64,000 nucleotides of DNA from Candidatus Poribacteria bacterium (lineage in GTDB: Bacteria > Poribacteria > WGA-4E > WGA-3G). Below are positions 56,281 to 64,000 of the stretch, one piece after another (position 1 is the stretch's first letter; the number at the start of each line of letters is the position of its first letter). The stretch covers positions 1 to 64,000 of the forward strand of contig JAJEET010000019.1 of assembly GCA_022820835.1 (NCBI GenBank), read 5' to 3'. Under the pieces are notes generated by a model that was given only the letters and a program-made list of their open reading frames with translations, was not told the origin of the DNA and did not search any database. The position numbers and the translations under genes were made by a program.

Positions 56281-57375
56281 TTAATCTGAGTATGGGTCCG
56301 CAGCATCGCGGAGGGCATCCCCTAAGAAGTTGAAGGCGATGACGACGACAAGCACCGGTACTGCCGGAAAAATGAGCCACGGGTAGTGGAGCAGAACGGT
56401 GACGCGTTGCGCTTCCTCTAATAGCACTCCCCAACTCGTCATCGGTGGACGGATCCCTAAACCTAAGAAACTGAGTGCGGTTTCCCCGAGAATCATACCC
56501 GGTATAGCGAGTGTAGCGATAACGATGATATGGCTATAACACCCCGGCATCAGATGTTTTGTGATGATGTGCCAATGTCCGGCACCGGCAGCGCGTGCCG
56601 CCATCACGAAATCGCTCTCCCGATACGCCAAGACTTTCCCCCGTACCTGCCGTGCCAGTCCACCCCAACGAATGATCGACAAAATAACGGTAATCCCGAA
56701 ATAGATTTGAATGCTCGACCATCCCGGTGGGAGCGCGGCACCCAGAGCCATCCACAAGGGGATGTCCGGGAATGCAGATAAAACCTCAATAACACGTTGG
56801 ATGAGATTATCAACCCAACCGCCCCAATATCCAGATATGGTGCCGAGAATAGAACCGAGGACAATACTTAAAAAGACCCCGACGAGACCAAGCGTCATTG
56901 AGACGCGCGCCCCGTACATAATCCGCGAAAGCAGGTCACGCCCCATCCGATCGGTACCCAACAAGAACATGGGACCTGCGGAGCTGAAAAAATGTCGTTT
57001 TCCGTCGGTATCTTTGAAAAAGAACTCAACCGGATGCCGTTGCCTCATATCCTTGGTGAACTCTAACTCAAGACTCTCTGGATTCCGAACGGACTTCAAA
57101 CCGTAGACGTAGAACCCATCCTTGAGTGAGAAATGTAGGCGTTGCGGGGGGACGTGGCGCAGTCGCATGTTGATTTCGTTGTAGTGATACGGCGCGAAGA
57201 AGTCGGCACCGATGGCAAGCGCGTAAAAGAAAATTAGAATCGCACCGGAAATGACACCCATGCGGTTTTTACGGAACCGTCGCCATATCAGTTGACGGTA
57301 ACTCAGCTGCCCGCCATCTGTCCAAGAGTCGCCTGCCCCTTCAACTGCTTCTGCTGTCTCAATTGTAAGTTTCAT
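56281..57375 (-). CDS. Peptide ABC transporter permease (OppC-like)
   Basis: FLLGTDRMGRDLLSRIMYGARVSMTLGLVGVFLSIVLGSILGTISGYWGGWVD; AARAAGAGHWHIITKHLMP. Confidence 0.94.
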   Translation of the reverse strand: MKLTIETAEAVEGAGDSWTDGGQLSYRQLIWRRFRKNRMGVISGAILIFFYALAIGADFFAPYHYNEINMRLRHVPPQRLHFSLKDGFYVYGLKSVRNPESLELEFTKDMRQRHPVEFFFKDTDGKRHFFSSAGPMFLLGTDRMGRDLLSRIMYGARVSMTLGLVGVFLSIVLGSILGTISGYWGGWVDNLIQRVIEVLSAFPDIPLWMALGAALPPGWSSIQIYFGITVILSIIRWGGLARQVRGKVLAYRESDFVMAARAAGAGHWHIITKHLMPGCYSHIIVIATLAIPGMILGETALSFLGLGIRPPMTSWGVLLEEAQRVTVLLHYPWLIFPAVPVLVVVIAFNFLGDALRDAADPYSD

Positions 57376-57517
57376 ATTTTTTAAATATTGGGTTTCTGCT
57401 CCGATTTTTCCGATAAAAGAACCAAAAACGTAGCTCGTAATGAAATGGAGAGCGGATTATACAATAGCACGTTAAGTGCCAAATCCACTTCATCCAACCG
57501 CAAGGTAATATAAAAAA

Positions 57518-58504
57518 TCATTCATAACGGATCCTCGGATCGACCCACGCCAAGGCTATATCAGCAAACAGGTTGCCGATAACAAGCAGCAGGCTCAACA
57601 TCATAATCAACGTCCCGGCGAGGTAGATGTCCTCGTTCAGTAGACTGTTTAGGAGAATGGGGCCGACCGTCGGCAACCCTAATACGATGGAGACAATCGC
57701 TGAACCCGAGAGAATACCGGGTAGGCTCATCCCTAAAATACTGATAAGTGGGTTAATAGCGATACGAACAGCGTGTTTCGCGACCACGACTGTCTCTTTG
57801 AGTCCTTTGGCGCGTGCGGTTTGCACGAATGGCTGCCCTAAAACATCAAGCAGGTTACCACGCATGATACGCATTAGGCTTGCTGTGCCGTTAATACCGA
57901 CGACAATCACCGGAATCCAGAGGTGTTTGATGAGGTCATTGAGTTTACCCCACGTCCACGGTGCGCCTTCATAGTAAGCCGAGAAGAGTCCAAACAGCGG
58001 TACGCCGAAGATGTCAAACGCGAACACCATCAACGAGAGTGCTAAGAGGAACGCGGGGATTGACATCCCGACGAAACTGAGGAAGGTCAGAAAGTGGTCT
58101 GACCACTGGTATTGATGCGTGGCGGAATAGATACCGAGCGGAATTGCGACGATATAGGTAAAAATGAGCGATCCGATGGAGATGAGGAGCGTAAAGGCTA
58201 TCCTGTCCCATATTAGTTCATCAACTTCACGCTTATACTCGAACGACTCACCGAAGTTTCCACGGACAAAGCCGCTGATCCAGATGAGATAACGTTTCCA
58301 TAACGGTTCGTTCAACCCATAGCGTTCGCGTAATTCTTCGACTTGTGCGAGCGAACTACTATCGCCGAATTCTTCCTCTAACCGTTGGATTTCTCGGTCG
58401 AGGTAATCGCCTTGCGGGAGTTGGATGATAATAAAAGAGATAATAGAAATCGCCAGAAGTGTCGGCACAGCGATGAGACATCGGCGAATGATATAGGTAA
58501 TTAT
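57518..58504 (-). CDS. Peptide ABC transporter permease (OppB-like)
   Basis: (I)ITYIIRRCLIAVPTLLAISIISFIIIQLPQGDYL; YGLNEPLWKRYLIWISGFVRGNFGESF; TARAKGLKETVVVAKHAVRIAINPLI. Start apparently ATA at 58504; first canonical alternative is GTG at 58468. Confidence 0.92.
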   Translation of the reverse strand: MITYIIRRCLIAVPTLLAISIISFIIIQLPQGDYLDREIQRLEEEFGDSSSLAQVEELRERYGLNEPLWKRYLIWISGFVRGNFGESFEYKREVDELIWDRIAFTLLISIGSLIFTYIVAIPLGIYSATHQYQWSDHFLTFLSFVGMSIPAFLLALSLMVFAFDIFGVPLFGLFSAYYEGAPWTWGKLNDLIKHLWIPVIVVGINGTASLMRIMRGNLLDVLGQPFVQTARAKGLKETVVVAKHAVRIAINPLISILGMSLPGILSGSAIVSIVLGLPTVGPILLNSLLNEDIYLAGTLIMMLSLLLVIGNLFADIALAWVDPRIRYE

Positions 58505-58528
58505 GGGTGTATCTCCTTATTATTGGCT

Positions 58529-58585
58529 TGGACCGAAAATATCGTGCCTTCGTCAAATAACATTATTGTCGATATTTTCGATCCA
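58529..58585 (-). promoter_or_regulatory. Intercistronic stem-loop between SBP and oppB-like genes
   Basis: TGGACCGAAAATATCG (58529-58544) pairs with CGATATTTTCGATCCA (58570-58585), one mismatch. Confidence 0.6.
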
Positions 58586-58587
58586 GG

Positions 58588-58694
58588 CTATTGGCTTTCG
58601 GCTTTCAGCAAGAATGGCTTTCGGAAACCATCGGCTTTCGGAAACCATCAGCAAGAGAATCTCTTTGCTGACTGCTGACTGCCGATGGCTAACG
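58588..58694. repeat. Heptamer-like repeat element with CAGCAAGAGAATCTCTTTGCTG core
   Basis: Core 58649-58670 flanked by GGCTTTCGG / CTGACTGCTGACTGCCGATGGC repeats. Confidence 0.7.
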
Positions 58695-58695
58695 G

Positions 58696-60642
58696 CTATT
58701 CCTTAGATATCCAACACTGCTCAGGATAATGGGTTGCTGGCGTAACGATTGCCCACGGACCTAAGATGCCGTCGTTTGGTACGTTGTGAAAATGGTTCGC
58801 GACGACTAATAGCGATGGCGAACGTGCTGCGGAACCGAGGTGAAACGGTCCCTCGTCAATATGGATCTGGACTGCGTCTCGAACATACTGATGCCGTTTC
58901 TTCAGATCGGGTTCGCGTTTAATCTCATCGTATAGATCGAGAAGTTTCTTTAACGGTCCGGTGGGAGGTTCACCCTTTTCACCGCCGGTTTCATACCACT
59001 TCCCTACCTTCGGGTGCCAATACTTCGGGAGCGTTGGAAACACCCAATCCGGATAAGTGAAGAGGTCCATCTCCGCTTCACCGTGCATACTGATTGTGAA
59101 TTTTCCGAGTGTGCGGCGGAGGCTCAATTCAGCACCCGGTGGTGTATAGAGCAAAGTTTTCAATCCGAGTTGCTCCCATCCGTCTTGAATAATCAGCCCG
59201 ATGTCATTTTCTTGGCTGTTAAGGTTGGAACTTGGAACATCCATGAGCATCTCAATCGGTTCACCATCGGGACGCAATCTATAACCGTCCTTATTGCGTT
59301 CTGTGAGCCCCATTTCATCAAGGAGTCGGTTGCCTGCGGCGATATCGAAGTCGGCATCGGCGCGCTTCCACGCCTCAAAGAGCGTCTGTCCGTCATCATC
59401 AGCGAAGTGCCAACCCTCTTGGCTGACGGTTGCGGCTTGCGGTTCGAGCAATCCGCGCCATGCGATCTCGTTACATTTCTCACGGTCGATGCCGTAAGCG
59501 AGTGCTTTTCGGAAGCGTTGGTCTCGGATGAGCTTTCTTAACACGGGGTCAGGTGCAGTCCAGTTAATGAGGATAGCGGGTTGCGCGCCTGCTGTGCTTT
59601 TCCAACGCCGCACCTCATACCCACCTTTCTTCTGACCTTTCAGGTAGAGTGTGAGGTCTCGGAGCTCCATGCCGCGATATTGGCAATCAATCTCGCCAGC
59701 GAGGATTTTAAGCACGCGGACCTGTGGTTCTGGGACTAAACTGGTCTTGATTTTGTCGATGTAAGGGAGTTGCCTGCCGAGTGTATCGACGACGTAGTAG
59801 TACGGATTCCGTTCGAGTTCGACACGGAATCCTCCCTTTTCATATTTCGTTAACCGCCAGGGCCACAGCGTCGGACGTTCCGGGTTCTGGTGCGGTATAT
59901 TCTCCTTCTCAAATTGGATGAAATCGGTGTATTCGGGGTTAGCGTCTGGGTGAAATTGCACCATGTGGTGCTCCGGAATGTTATACTGATTGCACCACCA
60001 AAAACCGGTCGCCAACCAGAGCGGTACGAGCCAGTTGGGACCTGCGAATTTCATCACAATCGTATAATCATCAGGCGTTTCGACCTCCATCGGGATGCCA
60101 TTGACCTTACACCAGACAGGCGGATTGTATGGATGCCGTTCATCGAGACAGAGCTGATAGTAGAACGCAAATGACACTGAGGTATAAGGGTGTCCGTCCG
60201 ACCACTTCACGCCTTTGCGTAGATGTAACGTTAGGGTACTACCGTCTTCGTTAAAATCCCACGATTCTGCCAGTCCGGGTTCCAAACCAGAGGCATCGAA
60301 TTTCCAACGGATGAGCGGGGCATAACCAGCAGTCATCTTCCATGTTCCTAACTCTGGATGCGTGTGAAACCGGTGCCACGTTCCACCGTAGGGACCAGGA
60401 CCTTCATACCCGTCAAAGTCGGTTTTAGCGACGAGAGGGTTCTCTGGTAGCCGTTCCGAAAGCGGTGGGAGTTCGCCTGCGGCGACCTGTTTTGCCCACA
60501 TCGGTGCCTCTTTCGCCGCAATCCCACGCGGGAAATCGGAGGTATCTTCTAACGGGTTTCCCGAACACCCGACGATGAAAATCAGCAAGGGAAGCAGCAA
60601 TTTAATGAAACTCAGCGCACTCGCTTTGTGCATCTCAAACAT
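58696..60642 (-). CDS. ABC transporter family 5 extracellular solute-binding protein
   Basis: Lipoprotein signal LLLPLLIFIVGCSG; LAESWDFNEDGSTLTLHLRKGVKWSDGHPYTSVSFAF; RFRKALAYGIDREKCNE. Confidence 0.94.
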   Translation of the reverse strand: MFEMHKASALSFIKLLLPLLIFIVGCSGNPLEDTSDFPRGIAAKEAPMWAKQVAAGELPPLSERLPENPLVAKTDFDGYEGPGPYGGTWHRFHTHPELGTWKMTAGYAPLIRWKFDASGLEPGLAESWDFNEDGSTLTLHLRKGVKWSDGHPYTSVSFAFYYQLCLDERHPYNPPVWCKVNGIPMEVETPDDYTIVMKFAGPNWLVPLWLATGFWWCNQYNIPEHHMVQFHPDANPEYTDFIQFEKENIPHQNPERPTLWPWRLTKYEKGGFRVELERNPYYYVVDTLGRQLPYIDKIKTSLVPEPQVRVLKILAGEIDCQYRGMELRDLTLYLKGQKKGGYEVRRWKSTAGAQPAILINWTAPDPVLRKLIRDQRFRKALAYGIDREKCNEIAWRGLLEPQAATVSQEGWHFADDDGQTLFEAWKRADADFDIAAGNRLLDEMGLTERNKDGYRLRPDGEPIEMLMDVPSSNLNSQENDIGLIIQDGWEQLGLKTLLYTPPGAELSLRRTLGKFTISMHGEAEMDLFTYPDWVFPTLPKYWHPKVGKWYETGGEKGEPPTGPLKKLLDLYDEIKREPDLKKRHQYVRDAVQIHIDEGPFHLGSAARSPSLLVVANHFHNVPNDGILGPWAIVTPATHYPEQCWISKE

Positions 60643-61594
60643 CCTCCTCGCGTCTGACGAGGGAATCCGTAAATCTGTTCATATCTTCAGAGACACGTTC
60701 AAAAAGTTCGCCAATAGATTTCGCATGCGGTATGGTCATTTCATATCTCAATTCCTTGCCGTAAATGTTAGTGACTTTGTGTCGGAACTTTAAAAGTTCT
60801 TCCAGTTCGCGGCATGTATTTTCGGAGATGACGGGTGGACGTTCTGGTCGCTTTTCTGCCATTTGTGCAAGTAGATTTTTATGCCATTGACTTCCTCTCG
60901 GCACGTGCATATCCACCTCACTGCCAATCCGTTCAAAAATCCGCTCTATACCCATATAGATATCGGCGAGATCTGTAGCGATTGTGTTTTCAATGAACTC
61001 TGTAACATCAATGGGAACCACCTCAATCTTTTCCAATCCTCTTTGAATTCTTTCAAGTGTTCCTTCTATTTTGTCAAGTTCGTCGTTGATGCGTTGTGTG
61101 AGTCTTTTGCGATTCATTTCGTAAATGTCTCCCTCCTCGGTGGGGAAAACCTGTCGCTGTAAGTGTTTGTAAAATGTCTGCCACACGTCTGTCGTATTAT
61201 TGGGGGGCCGCGTCCCTTTTTCGATAGGGATCGCTTGGTGTTTCATTCGTTCTCGGAAAAGCCCTTTCGACGTGTCAAAGTTAACGAAGTCTATTTTGAA
61301 GGGAGCATCGAAATATACAACCTTTCCATAAGCTTTATCGTAGGCATCGTTGGAGAGTCCTGACACAGCGATATCAATATCGGACCTATTTGTGAACGCC
61401 ATCGGATCTGTGAGTGAACCGAAGACAGAGACTTGGGTTGCACCGAACTCTTCGTAGAGCAGTGTTGCTACTTGATATGCAGTGTCCCATGCTCGATGGA
61501 GCAGCCCTTCGTCCATCACGCGACTTTTCCACACTGCTTCCAATCGTTTTCTGCATGCTGCGAGTTCAGTTGGTGAGATTTTTTGCTTTGACAT
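60635..61594 (-). CDS. MNT nucleotidyltransferase-HEPN (HepT-like) fusion protein
   Basis: VSVFGSLTDPMAFTNRSDIDIAV (GS...DxD) in N-half; C-half ELEELLKFRHKVTNIYGKELRYE resembles HepT Rx4HxY with His replaced by Asn. Confidence 0.8.
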   Translation of the reverse strand: MSKQKISPTELAACRKRLEAVWKSRVMDEGLLHRAWDTAYQVATLLYEEFGATQVSVFGSLTDPMAFTNRSDIDIAVSGLSNDAYDKAYGKVVYFDAPFKIDFVNFDTSKGLFRERMKHQAIPIEKGTRPPNNTTDVWQTFYKHLQRQVFPTEEGDIYEMNRKRLTQRINDELDKIEGTLERIQRGLEKIEVVPIDVTEFIENTIATDLADIYMGIERIFERIGSEVDMHVPRGSQWHKNLLAQMAEKRPERPPVISENTCRELEELLKFRHKVTNIYGKELRYEMTIPHAKSIGELFERVSEDMNRFTDSLVRREEDV

Positions 61595-61596
61595 CG

Positions 61597-62631
61597 CTAT
61601 ACTCCTTGCAACTCCAACGTATCACTGAGGTGACAAGCCACCTGAACACCCGTTGCAACCTCTTGAAGTTCCGGGGTCTCCTGTCTACAGATATCGGTTG
61701 CATAACGGCATCGTGGGTGGAAGTAGCAACCTGTCGGTGGATTTGATGGATCAGGGACGTCGCCTTCAAGTCGGATATGCTCACGCTTCCGCTGCGCGTT
61801 CGGGTCGGGGAGTGGTACAGCGGAGATGAGTGCTTCTGTGTACGGATGCTTCGGTGATTGATAGAGCGTTTCGGCATCGCTGATCTCCACAATTTTGCCG
61901 AGGTACATCACAGCGACGCGGTCACTGATGTGTTCAACCACACTCAAGTCGTGTGCGATAAAGATATAGGAGAGTTGAAACTTTTCGCGTAGTTCTGCTA
62001 ATAGGTTGAGAATTTGTGCTTGTACGGAGACATCTAATGCGGAGACCGGTTCATCTGCGACGATGAGTTCGGGTTGGAGGGCTAAGGCGCGTGCGATGCC
62101 GATGCGTTGACGCTGCCCGCCGCTGAAAGCGTGCGGATACCGACGCATATCCTGCGATCTCAAGCCGACAGATTCGAGCAGTTCTACAATCCGATCTTGG
62201 AGTGCCGATCCTTTTTCGGTACGATTGACACGCATCGGTTCGCCGACAATATCTGCTACGGTCATACGTGGGTTGAGAGAAGCGTGCGGGTCTTGGAAGA
62301 TCATCTGGATACGTCTCCGAAAAGGACGCATCTCGCTGTGCGTCAATTTTGCGAGGTCTACCTGTTCTTCTCCGAAAGCGAAACTCCCGCTTGTTGGTGG
62401 AATGAGGCGGAGGATGCACCGTCCGGCGGTTGTTTTTCCGCAACCGCTTTCGCCGACGAGTCCGAGGGTTTCGCCGCGTTGTACGTCGAAACTAATCCCG
62501 TCCACGGCTTTCACATAGCCGACGGTGCGTTGAAAGATCCCTTTCTGTATCGGGAAATATTTTCGGAGGTCGTTCACCTGAAGCAGTTTTGTCTTTTTAA
62601 CTATGGGCATCTGGTCGTCGTTCCACTTCAT
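61597..62631 (-). CDS. Peptide ABC transporter ATP-binding protein (OppF-like)
   Basis: [50 protein letters not shown]. Confidence 0.95.
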   Translation of the reverse strand: MKWNDDQMPIVKKTKLLQVNDLRKYFPIQKGIFQRTVGYVKAVDGISFDVQRGETLGLVGESGCGKTTAGRCILRLIPPTSGSFAFGEEQVDLAKLTHSEMRPFRRRIQMIFQDPHASLNPRMTVADIVGEPMRVNRTEKGSALQDRIVELLESVGLRSQDMRRYPHAFSGGQRQRIGIARALALQPELIVADEPVSALDVSVQAQILNLLAELREKFQLSYIFIAHDLSVVEHISDRVAVMYLGKIVEISDAETLYQSPKHPYTEALISAVPLPDPNAQRKREHIRLEGDVPDPSNPPTGCYFHPRCRYATDICRQETPELQEVATGVQVACHLSDTLELQGV

Positions 62632-62731
62632 TTCACGCCCCTTCCCAGTAACGGGCGGGGACCCCGGTGTTCGGTTGATTCTGACGAAACTGGAGATATG
62701 TCCGATTTTGAATTCGTCATTGTTCTGTTTC

Positions 62732-63760
62732 TTATCCTTGTGAGTCTGTGTGGAGCCAACATCGCACAGCGTGTGCGCCATTACCGGTTGTCTTGAGTTC
62801 GGGCATCCGATCACATTCTGGTATCCGATCCGGGCAACGCGGTTGGAATGAACACCCTCCCGGCAGTGCCAACGGATGTGGCACTGTCCCTGGTATAGAG
62901 GGTAATGTTTTTTCGACCGTTCTACCGAGGACCGGGATGGATTTGAGCAAGCCTTGTGTATACGGGTGGAGCGGGTTATAGAAGATGTCGTCAACGCTCC
63001 CGCGTTCAACGACGCGTCCTGAATACATGACGACGACTTCATCAGCGAGGTCTGCGATGACACCGAGGTCGTGTGTGATGAGCATAATCGCCATCCCGAA
63101 TTCCGCTTGGAGTTCCTGCATGAGACCAAGCACCTGCGCTTGGATCGTTACATCAAGTGCGGTTGTCGGTTCATCAGCGATGAGCAGTGCGGGTGAGCAG
63201 CAAAGCGCCATTGCGATCATGACGCGCTGACGCATCCCGCCGGAGAGTTGGTGCGGGTACTCATCAACGCGCTGTATTGGCGCAGGGATCCCGACACGTT
63301 GGAGCATCTTAATCGCACGTTCACGCGCCGTTTTTTTATCGACTTGTTGGTGTAAAGCAACCGCTTCGGCGATCTGGTTTCCAACAGTATAAACAGGATT
63401 AAGCGATGTCATCGGTTCTTGGAAAATGATGGCAATTTCGTTGCCTCGGATCTGACGGATCAATTCGCTCTTCGGTGGTACCTGTGCGATGTTCAACGGC
63501 TCAGCATCGTCGTTACGATAGAACAGGATCTCACCGGCTTCAATCCTCCCCGGGGACGGTACCAATTGGAGTAGCGAGAGACCGGTGATACTTTTTCCGC
63601 AACCGCTCTCGCCGACAACGCCAACGGTCTGTCCGCGTGCAATAGAGAAACTGACATCATTCACAGCGTTTACGATGCCGTCGTCTGTTGGAAAAACCGT
63701 CTTTAAACCGGAAATCTCCAGAAGCGGTTTTTGGTGAGATGTGTTTTGTTCTGATGCCAT
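62732..63760 (-). CDS. Peptide ABC transporter ATP-binding protein (OppD-like)
   Basis: [73 protein letters not shown]. Confidence 0.95.
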   Translation of the reverse strand: MASEQNTSHQKPLLEISGLKTVFPTDDGIVNAVNDVSFSIARGQTVGVVGESGCGKSITGLSLLQLVPSPGRIEAGEILFYRNDDAEPLNIAQVPPKSELIRQIRGNEIAIIFQEPMTSLNPVYTVGNQIAEAVALHQQVDKKTARERAIKMLQRVGIPAPIQRVDEYPHQLSGGMRQRVMIAMALCCSPALLIADEPTTALDVTIQAQVLGLMQELQAEFGMAIMLITHDLGVIADLADEVVVMYSGRVVERGSVDDIFYNPLHPYTQGLLKSIPVLGRTVEKTLPSIPGTVPHPLALPGGCSFQPRCPDRIPECDRMPELKTTGNGAHAVRCWLHTDSQG

Positions 63761-63798
63761 TCTTTTTTGTTACGCTGCCGATAAACCGACTTTGGGCA

Positions 63799-63827
63799 AT
63801 TATACACAAAAAACGGTTGTGTGTCAA
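63799..63827 (-). promoter_or_regulatory. Consensus sigma70 promoter of the opp-like operon
   Basis: On minus strand TTGACA (63827-63822), 17 nt, TATAAT (63804-63799): exact consensus hexamers with 17-nt spacing. Confidence 0.8.
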
Positions 63828-63914
63828 TCGTTTTGATTTTAGCATGGCTATTGGTTGTTAGTTGTCGGTAGATGCTGATGGCGAATTGGGTGGGGAATAG
63901 GTGGGTATCGTCGT

Positions 63915-63951
63915 AAAAAAGAAGGCAGGCGAGGTAGAGAACCTCGCCTGC
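63915..63951 (-). terminator. Rho-independent terminator for a gene beyond the right edge
   Basis: GCAGGCGAGGT-tctct-ACCTCGCCTGC perfect 11-bp stem followed on the minus strand by CTTCTTTTTT. Confidence 0.8.
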
Positions 63952-64000
63952 TAAAATCTCATTTATAAAATAGGTGTTATAGTTCTGTTTTAATCTGATT

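Noticed and set aside
62631-63129. N-terminal extension of the OppF-like ORF
   Set aside because: The extension overlaps the OppD-like coding sequence in another frame and has low-complexity, non-conserved composition; start at 62631 is preferred.
1-64000. tRNA, rRNA or CRISPR loci
   Set aside because: No tRNA-like T-loop/anticodon clusters, conserved rRNA segments or direct repeat/spacer arrays were recognised by eye; a tRNAscan-SE/Infernal run would settle this.

Overview
This 64-kb window is a gene-dense, GC-moderate bacterial chromosome segment. Its content (secreted WD40 proteins, FG-GAP/ASPIC-UnbV proteins, LamG proteins, Gfo/Idh/MocA oxidoreductases, GH127, a dockerin, an FlgD-like C-terminal tail) resembles Candidatus Poribacteria-type genomes, but that taxonomic call is inference only. 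Recognisable housekeeping genes are mutL, purH and murB. Accessory content includes: (1) a BcgI-like restriction-modification pair (nuclease-methylase fusion plus S subunit); (2) a second R-M pair (beta-class MTase plus PmeII-like REase); (3) several toxin-antitoxin-like loci: a RelE locus with a duplicated partner ORF split at an A10 tract, a HicB-HicB-HicA locus whose HicA lacks the active-site His, a DUF4325 (STAS-like)/PIN gene pair, and an MNT-HEPN fusion with a degenerate HEPN motif embedded inside an oligopeptide-ABC operon; (4) four secreted WD40 proteins with 14, 14, 14 and 7 repeats; (5) a protease/pseudoprotease paralog pair; (6) several families of intergenic inverted repeats, including heptamer-like arms around a CAGCAAAGAGA...TCTCTTTGCTG core. 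The strongest candidates for something undescribed are the MNT-HEPN fusion in the transporter operon, the DUF4325-PIN pair, the A10-split partner of RelE, and the heptamer inverted-repeat family. No tRNA, rRNA or CRISPR array was seen. All family calls come from reading motifs by eye; no database search was run.
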